Shown: positions 24,286 through 37,500 of the stretch, in pieces
Numbering within the stretch: position 1 is the stretch's first letter
Layout of the letters: each line of letters starts with the position of its first letter
Assembly (NCBI GenBank): GCA_035610365.1
Contig: CM069432.1
Location: 74,342,520-74,406,519, forward strand
Direction: 5' to 3'
Length of the DNA: 64,000 bases
Origin: Aquatica leii
Taxonomy: Eukaryota; Arthropoda; Insecta; Coleoptera; Lampyridae
The notes under the pieces: model-generated
The model's database searches: none
What the model saw: the letters and a program-made list of their open reading frames with translations, nothing else
What the model was told of the DNA's origin: nothing
Program-made: the position numbers and the translations under genes

Positions 24286-26169
24286 GTTTGTAAACAGAGG
24301 TTTAACACTCATTATTACCCATTTTGATCAGTGAAGATTTTGAATCTATTTTTTAATTTTATTTATAATTAAAACAACAATTGGAGTAGTCATGTTTTAC
24401 AAGTATTTTCACAACAAATAACTAAAGTTGAATTCATATTTTATAGAATAATCAAACTGTAATATATCTAAAACTATTAAATTAGAAAACTTTTATTATT
24501 AATAATAAAATAACAGCAAATTTTGTGTTAATAAAATTTTAAAATTTGATATTATTTATACCTCAAACACGAATAAAATAATAGATATTCTACTTATATC
24601 TACTTAGACAAATAAATAAATGCAGATGTATATGGAAACAACTGGACTCTACAAACGTGTATTCGTATTTTTCTCTAAATTAATTCCTTTATTTAGTATG
24701 TTACTTTGATGTTATACGTTTTAATTAAACTATACAATTTAAACATTATATATTTATAAATAAGTCATAAAAACACAAATGTTAAATGTACTTGTTACGT
24801 TATTCTGATAGTACTATTTAATAACTAATTTTTGTTTAACTGGATAATTGTTTAAAACGATTAAACTTATGTTTATTTTGTTAGTTTTTTGTTTTACAAA
24901 ATAATGTCTAACTATTGTTTAAAATAAATGTTATGGTTTAAATAATATAGAATAATTAGGGAGAATTTAACTCAATTTAGTTAACCGTAGTGAATACATT
25001 TTTATAGGACTTCAAACATAAACATTGCTTGATTTGAATGCTTTGTTTCAGCAGCGTGTATAATTAAAAATGTAATCAGAAAACACTTGTTAATTGAGCA
25101 GTACATCTAAAATCCTATTTGCAGCCTGTCTGTTTCAGCAATTGTTTAATAAAAGCTACAGTAAATTAAACATTTAACTTTACATCTTTTTGTTTTTTTT
25201 TGTGATTAAATATAAACTTTTTAATTGATTATACTTGTATTGACAAAAAGTCAAACAAAAACATTTTGACAGTGACAACTTTATTTAATTGTAATTTATA
25301 AAACTTTAATATTGCATCTAACTTGAAAATGGCAAATGAGATTTTGCTGAAACGTTGTTTAAATAATTATAATAAAACACGAGGAGAAATCCGAAAATCT
25401 GTTTTAATTTATAATTAATTGTACAATTGTTGAAGAGTTTAAATTGTACCTCAAATGGTATGAGCACTGTTGTCTTGCTGAAAGTAACAAAATGAAAGTT
25501 TGTTGTGATGTAGCTGTTTAAAAAATTGAAAAATAAAATAATCTTGCCGGGTGTTTATGGGTGAATAACTGCAATTAAAAAAAAATTCCAGTAACTGAAA
25601 GGTTTTATTTGTTTGCATCCATGCCACGGCCTAAACAAAACTTTTTATATTACGAGAAATTTATAAAAATGTTTGAACACTTTCGGAATTTAGCTGATAA
25701 ATTCAAAAGAATTTTTACATTAAAAAATTCATATAAACATAATGTTAGAGTACCAAAAATAAAATGGGTTTGGTTCTCTAATTTTTGAGTTTTTATAAAA
25801 TAAGCAATAGTAACAGTTCCAGAACAAAATATTAATTATATAATTATAGTTACCATGAAAAATGCGTAAAAATTAATTATAAACTTTAAAAACTATTTCT
25901 TACAAAATTTGCTTAATTAAGGTTTATTAAAAGTTGCAATGAGTAAATCGTCAAATTCCTGCAGAAAAGTTTTTTTTTAAATGTTAAGTACAAGTCAGCC
26001 GATTACGAACCTGAAATTCGTTACAAGCTTGGACTTTCTGTCCTGAGCGAAACAGAAGTTTTACTTATAAAAAATCTGGCGTCCTTTAAATATTATTTAT
26101 TTGAACCTCCCCTATCTCCGACTGTGTGAGTTAGCCGTGCAAGGTTCGTAAGAGCTATAAGCTTGTAAC

Positions 26170-26305
26170 AAGTACTTTCTCTTCGCGGTTGCAGGTAAGA
26201 TTCGATTGAGATAACGGCCGCCATGTTGCTTCAATAACAATTTCTTTCCAAGCGTCTCGGTCATCAAAAATTTCCTGTTTAGCAGTTAAGGCCTTGAGCC
26301 CGAAA
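26170..26305 (-). pseudogene. Possible C-terminal remnant of a LINE ORF2
   Basis: The minus strand reads LTAKQEIFDDRDAWKEIV followed by IEATWRPL and soon a stop. A short (A)DRDxWKxIVxEA block just before the stop is typical of the extreme C-terminus of several LINE ORF2 families. The piece is too short to assign to a clade and could be chance. Confidence 0.3.
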
Positions 26306-29300
26306 TGAACGTCGTGTATCGTATTACAAAACTATTTACTTCTAAATAAGGTTAAATTATGAATAGCGTACTTTCTTGTGTCTGTTAATTAATTGCTGAG
26401 TTAAATGAATCATTTCAAATAATTCCGTTACATTATGAAAAACGTACTTGGTTATATCTGTTCATTAATTGCTAACTTTAGTTAATCATTTTAAATATTT
26501 TAAATGTGCATATCACTCTAAAGTACTTCAGTTGTTGTATGTAGGTTAACCAACTACCTGTCGTGTTGTTTTGAGTCTGATTGAATTAATTTAAGTCAAA
26601 TTTGTCACATCAGTACCGTACGTAAACTTACCTACGCCTGTTTGTCAACTATCCATTATTAAGGCATAGGAACTACTATTAATCGATATTAAGAAGCTCA
26701 GTTAGGTAAGTTGCTTGTTAAATACATTTATTTTGATTACGCGGCGACATCTAATGTTTGTGGTTGCCTGGTAGATGTCACGATTGTAATTAAGTCGAGT
26801 GTGATCACATCTGTACTGCGATAATTCAGTTAATACTTTTTGTTGCATTTAGCTATAATTAAAAGAACAAGCTCTAATAAGTTATTCTGTGAATTTACCA
26901 CAACGCTGGTTAATTGTCGCATGTCTATTAGTCTACTTTGTTTAAGGTGTAATAATCGTTACTAAAAGCCATTCTCTTTCCGTTTTTTTCTTGAAAGAAG
27001 GAGTAGTTTACTTGTTATTAAATCTGTTGTTATCATAGTACATGTTATCGTTGCAAGTATACATATATCGCCTGTGTTACATCGTTTTTGTTTGCCTTAT
27101 TTTGTTTCTATCCTGTTCACTTTGTAGTGGATCCAGACGTAGCCTTGTTCATTCCAAACCGAGGTTATTGCTTTGTACAAGGAGTGGCGCCTAAGTAATT
27201 TTCAGCTTTATTTTAGTTTTAGATATTGTAGCTAGTCGTGGTATTACCAATGGGGTCCACTGTAAGAAAAAGTTGGTGACATATTCACATTATACATTTA
27301 GTATGATTTTAAATTTTTTTTTCTCGTTCTACGTATAAAACTACTTTACTTACATTGCTACTTTTAGTTGGTTAGATAATTTCGTTATAAAATGTTTGAA
27401 ATTCAAAATTTATTTATATTCATATAATGGAAGAAGTTTATTGTTTTTTAGTTATTGTTAAAGACATTCTGTACATTTGATTTAGTGAGGGAACATGACA
27501 TTTTCAGGTTTAAGTAAGAACAAGTTTAAGTTTGGCAGGATACATATATGTATGTTATACGCAACCGTAAACAATTTAAACAATTTCAATTAAAATTAAG
27601 TACAGTTCACTAACAATTTTTATTATTTACTGTTTGTCCGCAACAGTTTTAATTTAATTTAATTTTAAGAACAAATATCAACTGTTTCGTGTAACATGAA
27701 ATCTTATAACAAATCTCATACAAGTGAAATAGAAAATAAAGTAAGTGGCGTTACAAAAATAGAAGTATTACTAATTTATTGTCATGTCTTTGATATTACG
27801 TTAGAAATCAAGATAATATTAATTCTAATTCCATTTACCAGTTTGCTACAAACAGAATATTGCGTCATAAACTTAGAAATATGTGCTATTGTATATTAGT
27901 TATTAGTTAACACGCAAAACTATCTTGTTAAACTTAAGGATTAAGGTAACCAATAAAAACTAAAGAAATTGTTTGAATATAAGTATCCATATTGAGCTTT
28001 CGCTTTAGCTACTTTGCTCGAGTTCAATTTATTGATCATTTAACGCAATCTTGTGTACTTTTAAACTTTCTTTTAAAAGTTTTTTTTTACTTAATTTTAA
28101 ACTGTCAGTAGTTTTCAACCACATAAAAACCAACTTAAAGTTTGACTACTATAAACAATTATTAGGATACGCATTCTAAAAAATTATTTTATTTATATTT
28201 CGATTGTGAGCAAACTTTTGAGAAATATGTTGTTACACTCTTTAGTTTTTATTACTTTGTATAAAACAAACTTAGCTCAAAAGAATGTGAAATTTAAACG
28301 TGTGACATGGAAGGAAGATTGATTGTCGACTATTTCTTACGTTGTCAGTTTCAAATGATTGTCTTGTAATTTGATAATATTGATTTACTAACAACAATAT
28401 TTCTATATATTTTGCTTGTTTTTGTTTGTTCGCAAGTCCTTTTTGTTATTTTATACGCAAATAATACCAGTTGTTTTTATATGTGTTGATTAGTGATTGA
28501 TATATTCTGTATCAAATATTTACTATTGTTAGAACACTTGATAACTATAAAATCGCAGTACATCGTGTCTTTTTTCGTTAAGACTTATTGTGATAATTTT
28601 TTACTGTATCAATTAACCAATAGAAAAATTTTATTTTATTGCATTTTTTAAAACTCAACCAATCAACGGATTACAGCGATAACACCACAGGTGTGGTGAA
28701 TGTGAAATTAAATGTCATATAGTAAATCAATTTATAACAATGATACAAAAAAATTTTAATATTTGTAACAACAAAATTAACAAAATTCTTTTAAAAAATA
28801 CATCATAAAACACAATTAATTTGTATGAATTGATTAAAAAACTTGGCAAGTAGTAAAAAATACCGAATACAACTCGAGGATTAATAAATACTCAAAATTT
28901 TGTCGTAGGGAATGTTTCAAGCGTGTTTCTTAAGGTAATAGCAATAACAGTCTCTATGATAAAATTATCTCGGTATTATCAATTCTTTAGGGGTATTATA
29001 GCTGATAAGTTTACGAGAAACTACACAAATACGTTTTAAATGTAGTTTTGAAAGTTATAGTTATTGTTTTTTTTAATACTTTGGAACCAGTAACTTACCA
29101 CCTGCGAGGTGGCGTATTTTTAATAAATTTAGTAGGTATAATAATATATAATAATACAAACCTATTTTATTCACGTAGATTATTTTTATATTAAAATGTT
29201 CATAAATTTTTTTATTGTTCTTAACTGTCATAAATTTTAATTTTTTACTAATGTAAACCGTCTTTGACAGTTTTTGCGCACTTGTCAACATAAACGTAAA

Positions 29301-29375
29301 ATTATTTTTGAAACATTTGGAGACTTTGGGGGCCTTTTAGTCTCTGTTTAAGCAATAAAATGTTGTATTCATCTC

Positions 29376-29487
29376 GTTCCTGTCTCAATTGGACGTTTTT
29401 TTTCCCCTGGAGGACTTTTTAAACCTTCGTTTCACTCGGGTTTAAAAGTGCTTTCTTGGGAAAAAAGCGCCCAATTTACTCAGGAAC
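29376..29487. repeat. Imperfect foldback with almost no loop
   Basis: The left arm from GTTCCTG (29376) through AATTGGACG, TTTTTTCCCC and TTTTTAAACC pairs with the right arm ending CAGGAAC (29481-29487) that contains GGGTTTAAAAGTG, GGGAAAAAAGCGC and CCAATT. The arms are about 54-57 nt and roughly three quarters paired, with a tip near 29432. It could be a foldback transposon remnant or a long hairpin RNA locus; no evidence of expression is available here. Confidence 0.6.
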
Positions 29488-32400
29488 TGGTTAAATAAAC
29501 TACTATTTATTATTTTTTTAGAATGAAAAGTTTTTTGTTGAAAAAAGAACGTGCAAAAGAACAATATTTTATTGGAAGTGTTGCTGTAAAAGCCGACAAG
29601 CCGAGAATTAATAAACTTTTAGAAAGCAGGTTTGGACAGTTTTGTTAGAATAGAAACTTAAGCCTATAAAGAAGTTATCCAAATTCTGCAAAAAAAAATT
29701 AGATGAGTGAGAGTTGGGCCAATATGGTAAATAACGGAGAGTTCAATTGCAAGTACTGTCTCGATAAACAAAGTTCACAAAAACATGGTTAATATATCAT
29801 ATTAAAAACTTTTTTTAACGTTCAAAGTCATATTTGTAAATGACATTATAAAAATATTAAATACGTCCGCTGCCGATCCGTTTCTCTGACATAAATAATT
29901 CTTAGACGAAAACGTTACATATTCTACGTCAATTAAAAAACGTTTTTCTGACGCTTTCTTCTATTCATTATGAAAATATTAGCAAAACGTTTGATAAATA
30001 AAAAATATATGCATTTCTTTATATTGATTTGATTTGTTGTTGGACTAATGACTTCTTAAAAGACGTATGAATTAATTATATTGTCTGATCTTGACTGATG
30101 ATAATAATGTTTTCCAGGAGAGGGGTTTGACCTTGTTTACATTCGGTTTGACACTGGTATGAAAATCATTTATTCCAACTGAGCTACCAACAGTGATTAT
30201 ATGTTGAAACTTTGTTTCTTGAATCAATACTTACGCAGGTATTTTTTTGTTACGATGAATATGTATTTTAACTGCAACTATTATTTATAAGTTATAAATA
30301 AATACAAATTAAAGTATTTTTAAAGTTCGTTATAATTTAGCTTTTGTATGTACGTTTAAGGTTATATGCAAAGTAGGTATGCATAGTGTAAAAAACTGTT
30401 TTTTTCTGTGCGTTTTTTTTAACAAAAAAACTGTTTTTATTCTTAAAAAAACAATATTGCGTTTTTTTTCTACTGCTAGAACGTTGTATAATATCATAAA
30501 CTGTTGCACGACAAAACTAATTTTATTTACATAATGACAGTTATTTGGATTCTGTACGATTTTATCATATTTAGGGATGTTTGCTTTTAGCGACGGCCGG
30601 TTTTGTTGGGGGAAAAATGTAATTTTGGCGAGAGAGTAGTAACGCCGTTATTATTTGAAATTTTAGTGACGCCTTTATGCTACAAATTTAATCAAAACAA
30701 GCCAGCGTTTTCTTTTCCTATGGTGAACTGTTAATAATAATTAATATCCATCTTTGACATTAATTGCGTCCACAGAAATTTTGTCAACTATGTAGCTTTT
30801 CGTAAAAAAAATTTATACATCGTTTTTGGTTCTTCAAACCGGATTACAAAAAGTGGATTTTATTTAATTCTGGCCCTTCGCAAAAAAAAAGCTTTTGAAT
30901 TAAAATTTACGAATGTAAAGCCATTCCTTCGCTGAAGGTAAAAGTTGGGCCGACTAGATCACTTTGCTGTACGTGTTGCCTAGTCGAGGACGTAGTTTAT
31001 ATTTTGTCTGTGATACGGACTGATACCGACCTACGTGCTAATGGTTGATAAAATTTATATAACTATACTTATGTACTTTTTTTGTCTTCTTCTAACTACT
31101 GTCTGTGATAAAATAGATATATATTCTATGTTACCACATCTGTCTTGTCATTTGTTCTTCTTTAGCTGCGGGTAGATTTAAACGGTGTCTCCCATCTTAG
31201 TTTTTTATCGTTTTGGAGATTTATTAATTTATTTTATAATCTACGCTTACGAAGCCTACAACACTATTTCTGGAACAATTGAGTTAGTCGTCGCTCTCTT
31301 TTAGTTACGAGGAAAACAACGTCAAAAATTTCTCACAACTACGTTTTTATTTATTTTATCAATTTATCATTTCTTACAAGTTTGTAATTACATAAATTCT
31401 ACGTTGGAAAGTTAAACAATGTTTACGCAGCGAATTTCTACATTTGCAAAAATATTCACTTCTGACGCATACAGGACGCAGATACGTATGAAAATTTACT
31501 AACAAAGTTATCAAATGCAATTTTAAGTTTCAATTAAACGCTTGCTTGCACAAAATCAACAAAAGTTCAGATACCTTAATGTTTATTTTTGGGTGTCTTT
31601 GGAAAACGCTAATTTGATTTTTAATATAACAGGAAAGGTAGAAATACAATCACACCAACTTTTCCAAAGGCACAAATGACTGGTCGATTTCAAATGATTG
31701 CACAATTGAATCAGGAATTGGCGTTGCACGTTTCTTTTATACAAAGGCTGCTGTTACATGCCCTTGCACAAAGCACGTTTTCACAATTTATGGGAAAGCA
31801 CTCATTTGAAAATGATTTTGGCTAAGATTTTATTTTAACGATTTATATAATATATCTGCGGTAATATAAATTTTAAGCAGGTTGACGTTTCGGTTAGTTT
31901 TATCAAAATTTTGCAGTTTTTTCACTGCACTGCACTCGTGGTGCGCTTTCAACATCAACCTTCTACTACTCTTTACTTAGCATATTGTCTTTATTCTCAC
32001 ACCATTTAATTATATTTAAATGCTTTTGGCGAGTTAAAATTTTAATTAAAACAGATCATACTAAATTTACAGCTACAGTAGCCGGTAACGTAACCCTTTA
32101 TTTTATTTGCGTTTTTTATATACTTACATGTGAAGATCTATATTAATTGTACTTACTTACATAGATGTTTCTGTATCTACTCTATACAACGTGCTAACTG
32201 CGTATAACACAGATTACGTACTGCATTCTTAGAAAGTGTATCATAGATCACGACCAATATTAGATGTTACGGATGGAATGAAACGTGCCCTAAGACATAC
32301 TGTGCATTCTTCTTTTCAAGTAATAAGCAACCAAGAAAAAAAATTGAGATTAGGTTAGTTAAACAAACGAAAGGTATTTTCTATGCACGATGTTTTCTAT

Positions 32401-34508
32401 TCTATTAGTCTATTCATTGGTAAGGAAAATGGATATTTAGCAACTTTTCCAGATGGTAAGTTCGAAAAGTTTAATATATAGTTGTTCCTAATTATATCAA
32501 TTTACTTATAGGTGAAACTGGTAGAAGTAAAATATTTGCACACTGGAAGATGCTGTGAAAACGTTATGTATTGAAGATGGTAATAGAGATATTAAGTCAA
32601 AAAGTAAACATTAAATTGCAGTAGAACTTGACAGAGGATGTTGCAACATCAAGTCTATTTTAAACAACCTGTATAGCACCATGACATTAAGACCCTTATT
32701 TTGCTATCTCTGTCTATATTGTTCTCATAATTTTCCGTTCTATGATTTGGTCTTTATATATTTGTTTGATTAAGTGACACATCTGTGCTTGTATCTGCTG
32801 TCTTCTATATTTTAGCCGTTTTGCCTAGATCTCGTCTTGCCTCGGTGCTTTCCTATTTTTTAATTTTCTTATTTCTTCCTGTTAATTTTTCATACTTAGG
32901 ACAGTTATTTTCAACAATATAATTGCTATTTGGAAGTTCTAATTTTTCTGTAGATAAACTTCAAGTTTATTTTTTATTCGTCATTGAAAATTAAAAAATT
33001 TGATTTTTGTAGAAAAATAGTTTTTGTATGAATGAAGTAAATTTATGATAAAAGCATTACTATGAATTACAGAACGTAAATTGAAGTAGACTAATAAAGA
33101 ATAAAATTTTAGAGGACTGTTGTTGTTAATATTCAATAGATTATCATTTCTATACTTAATTATTGATCTAACTAATAAAAAAATAATCTAACTACCAACA
33201 ATACAGATATGCATATGCGTATACATTCTTATTCGTGTATGTAAACCTGACTTGACGTTATTTCGCTTCTTTTTTTAGCGGGAGGAACTTATTTCAATCT
33301 ATTCAGCAAGTCGACCATAGAAGAATACAACAGTGTATCATCAAGTTCATTAATTAGTTTATGATTGAACTTTGTATTAAAAAACATAAATATAAACTAA
33401 TACCTATTGAAAATTTTATACAAAAAAACAGTAATGCTTATAGGTAGTTATTCATAATATAAATGCGAAAACACAAGCTTAAAGTTTTTGTTTGTTGTTA
33501 TACGAGGCCGCAGAACGTGTGAGCAGGCTGAAATGACTGTAGTGCAATTGATTTATCTTAAAAACACTATTATTTTTTTGTCTATATTTTTTTAATACAT
33601 TTATCAATTAAGTAAAACATTGTTTATGCTATTAATATAGTACTTAATCACGACGATAATATTCAAGACGTGTTCAATTTGAGCTTCTTTTCGAGGTGTT
33701 ATAAATAAAATAACGTTATAACAATTTAGTTTGTTTATATACTCTGTTTTTTTTTTTAAATAAACATTGAATTTAAAATATTCTCATTATAAAAATGATA
33801 ACTGATAATTTTTTACAATTTTATTTTATCAGATATCTTTGTATCAATAATTATAAACATTATTATTAATAAAATAATAATAAAGTTGGCTTTTCAAGTG
33901 TTAAAAATTAAAATCTTCTTCTCTTAGTAAGCACACAATTTAAAGAATCATAAATCTTAATCTTAATTTTTTATGTCTTATTTTAGTAGTTAAAATCACA
34001 ACTTTTTTTGTTCATATATTGTAAATATGTAAAACACTTAACATTTTCTATCAACTATTGTAATACCTTTCAAATTATGTTTATATCTTTACTTTAGTTG
34101 TTAAGGCATATGAAAAATTTATACATAATAATTAAAGAAAGAGATAACAATCATGCATGTTCAAACAAACCATATTACTCTATTGAGAAATGAATTATTA
34201 TATATTATTATGTATTAGATTTGATATATTGATAAAAAGGTAAATCTTTGTAAATAATAAATTTTTAAGTAACATGGAAGACGCAAGTACAAATTTCAGT
34301 AACAACTACCTTTTAAAAAAACAAGAAATTTGAAAGAAGAAAAAACAAAATTTAGCTTGTTCATGTTTTTTTTACAATTTTATAAGTAGTTAAGTAAATA
34401 AGCAATTTTCGTATACTTAGGCAACAATTAGTTGAATATCAGATTTTTACAAAATTTATAAAATTACGCTCAAATCAGCTCTGGCAACGATTTTAATTAA
34501 TTATACTT

Positions 34509-37500
34509 TTAGAAATAATAATAATTTTGCCCTGTTGTTGGTTTACTTGACAACTGTTTTATTTGATCTATTCTTGTTTCGTATTGATGTACTGCAGCTC
34601 TCAATTTTTTAATATTTTTCATTAAAGCAATGTTTTCTCCTTCAACTTTTCTAATAGAATCATCGTTCACTTGATGATATTTTTCAGTTTGGTCATTTAC
34701 AAAGTTAATTTCTTCTCTTATTCTACGACCCCTTTCAGCTTCCTCCTAACAATAAAAAAAATTTGAATGTGATTAATTATATATAATATAGACAAAGTAT
34801 TTTTTATTTAGTTTAAATAAAATTTTGTTTTAGTAAAAACAAATACCTCAACATTTTTCTGTGTATCATAAAGAGCTTCTTGTAACTGTTCGTACAGTTT
34901 TTGTTGAGTAGTTTTTTTAGATTCTTTTTCAACGTGTAGTTTTTTAAGTGCTTTTTGTTGTCTTTCGTAAGCTTCTTTAATCGCTGCTAAGACAGGTGCT
35001 ACCTGTTTGGCGTATTTTACAGCTTCCTAAAAATGCAATGATTACCTAAAGCTAAAGTTAATGATTGCTTAAAAATACTTCTGACTTTAAACGTCCTTTT
35101 TCTCCTTCTTTTCTCAATTCTTTCCGCATTTGTGAAACTATAGCTTCGTGTCTTCTTTGCATACGAATTGCTATATCTTCTTTTTCATTTGACAATAAAT
35201 CTAAAAACCTTTAGTTTATTAGACATAAAATAAATAAAATATATAAGATTTTGCTTAAAAAAAGTAGCTATTAGTTTTGTGTTAAACTTTATAGCAAACG
35301 ATAATATCTTTTATTTATTATTGGATATTGTGTTTGTATAATAACTTTTAAAACATACTTTATAGTACACTGCGATCATTTAAGTATGTTCAGCCTAAAA
35401 TTACTTTCCAGAAAAATATCAAAAGTTTAATCCGTACCGTGAACTTAGTTAGGAATTTGACATTTCATAATTCAATTCAACTGCGATGTTATTTACTTTT
35501 TGCTGCGTATTTTGTGTGGATGTAAATATTGATATATCTCGAATGGAATGTAGTTTTTTCTGGACATACTTTAATGATATCCCGGTTGTAATCCAACCAA
35601 CTTAATTTATATTAATTTGATGCAAACATAACGTTAATGTAACTACAAAAAATTGGATTGGTTTAGTGTAAATTTAATAAAATTTAATACTTTACTTAAA
35701 ATATGTAATCAAATTTAAAAATTGGCATTTTTAGTCACAACATAGATATCAGAAATATCAGTTTCTATACATAGCATAAATTTATAAACATTGTTAAAAA
35801 ATTATAAACATTTCTTACTTTTCAATAACAACATTTGGGTATTGGTTAAATAATTTTTCCATAAGTTGTCTTTTTGGAACTTTATTAATAGCTTGTTCCC
35901 ACATAGCGGCTGGAAGCTCGATTTTATCTTCAGGTTGTACTGATACATCAAAAAATGACAACGGCATAGTTTGATGTTCTAATTCGTCAAGAATTTCTTC
36001 TCTTGTAGCAGTCTATGATTGAATATTGTGTTACTATTTTGCATAATATTTACAGATTTTAAAACTATATTTAAGGATAAAAATCATAAAGTGTGTTATT
36101 AATTTAAAAAAAATATAAATCATTAAGTATTAATAAAATAAAAATAATTTAATTATATTTTTATACTACAATTAGTTATTTCTCTTAACTTAAACATTTA
36201 ATAATCACACAATCAAATTTAATACCAAAGTAAATATTCTCTCGGTAGTTTAGATTTAGTCTGAGGTAGCGAAAATATAAACTAAGTAAATGGATTCTAG
36301 TCATTGAGATTAAATACAAGGGACAATTTCTAACTATTATTTTACTAAGTTATTTAAATTTAAAAAAAAGAGGTAAGGAAGAATTGAGAAAAAAAATAAT
36401 AATAAATAAAAAAATAAAAAAAAATTAAATAAAAAAAATTAAATAAACAAATATATAAAGAAAAAATAAATAAATAAGAAATAAAAAAGGGAAAGGGATG
36501 AATAAAAGAGAGAGAGGAAGAGGAAAAAAAAGGCAACAAAGATTTGAAAGAGGAAAGAAAACAATAAGATCACCAGACATTAAAAAGATATCGGAGGAAA
36601 GCGAAGAAAAAATCTTAAGAACAGAAGGAGGAAGGAAAGAAATAGAGGAGTTAAAAGAATTAATGAGAGAAATGATGAAACGGAAGAAAATATGCAAGGC
36701 ATAAGACAAGAAATCAAAGAAATGAAAAAAGAAATGGGAGAAAGAGAAAAGAAGTGGGAGAAAGAAAAAGAGAAACAAGTGGAAAAAATAAAAAAACTGG
36801 AGAAAAAAGCGGAAGACGAGGAAAGATGGAAAAGGAAGAATAATATTCTGATAAAGGGGTGGAGAAGTGAAGAACCACAAAAAGATTTAGCAGTGATGCT
36901 GGAAGAAAAATTAAATGTAAAAGTAGAAGTGAAAAAAGTGACAGTAATAAACAAAGAGAAGAAAAATGAGATGGTGGTGGCGGAAATCGGAGGATGGGAG
37001 GAAAAACAGAATGTAATGGCGGAGAAAAAGAAATTAAAGAATACAAGAATATATATAAATCACGATTTGACATGAAAAGAAAGAAGAGTGCAAAGAGAAA
37101 TAATGAACATAGCGGCGGAAAAAAGAGCGGAAGGAAAAAGAGTATGGGTAGGATACAGAAAAATTAAGATAGGCGGAAACAGACACATATGGAACGACAA
37201 GGATAGGGGACTGAGCAGAGAAAGGGGAAAAAAAATGGGGAACCCAAAGGCAAAAAACTAAAGGGCAAAGGGGGGGCGATAAAGGAGATAAAGTTGAGGA
37301 AATGGCAAAGAAAAGGAATAATGAGAGATGGAAATAGAAAAGAAAAAGAAGGAGGAAAAAAAGAAAGCAAGGAAGAAGCACAGGAGGAGGTGAGTGAGCT
37401 GAGAGTATTGTTTTGGAACGTAGCGGAAATAAAAAAACAAGGAACAGGATTTCTAGAAGTACATCAAAAAACAGGATGTAGTGGGATTACAGGAGACATG

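Larger units (their letters stand above)
24290..34508. other. Long AT-rich intergenic region
   Basis: About 10 kb without a recognisable gene on either strand. Open frames at 27696-27899 and 29073-29291 have no motifs. Two items are entered separately: a short LINE-like peptide remnant near 26190-26310 and a foldback at 29376-29487. A small palindrome CACCACAGGTGTGGTG lies at about 28684-28699. Regulatory DNA for the flanking gene may be present but cannot be told from this sequence alone. Confidence 0.45.
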
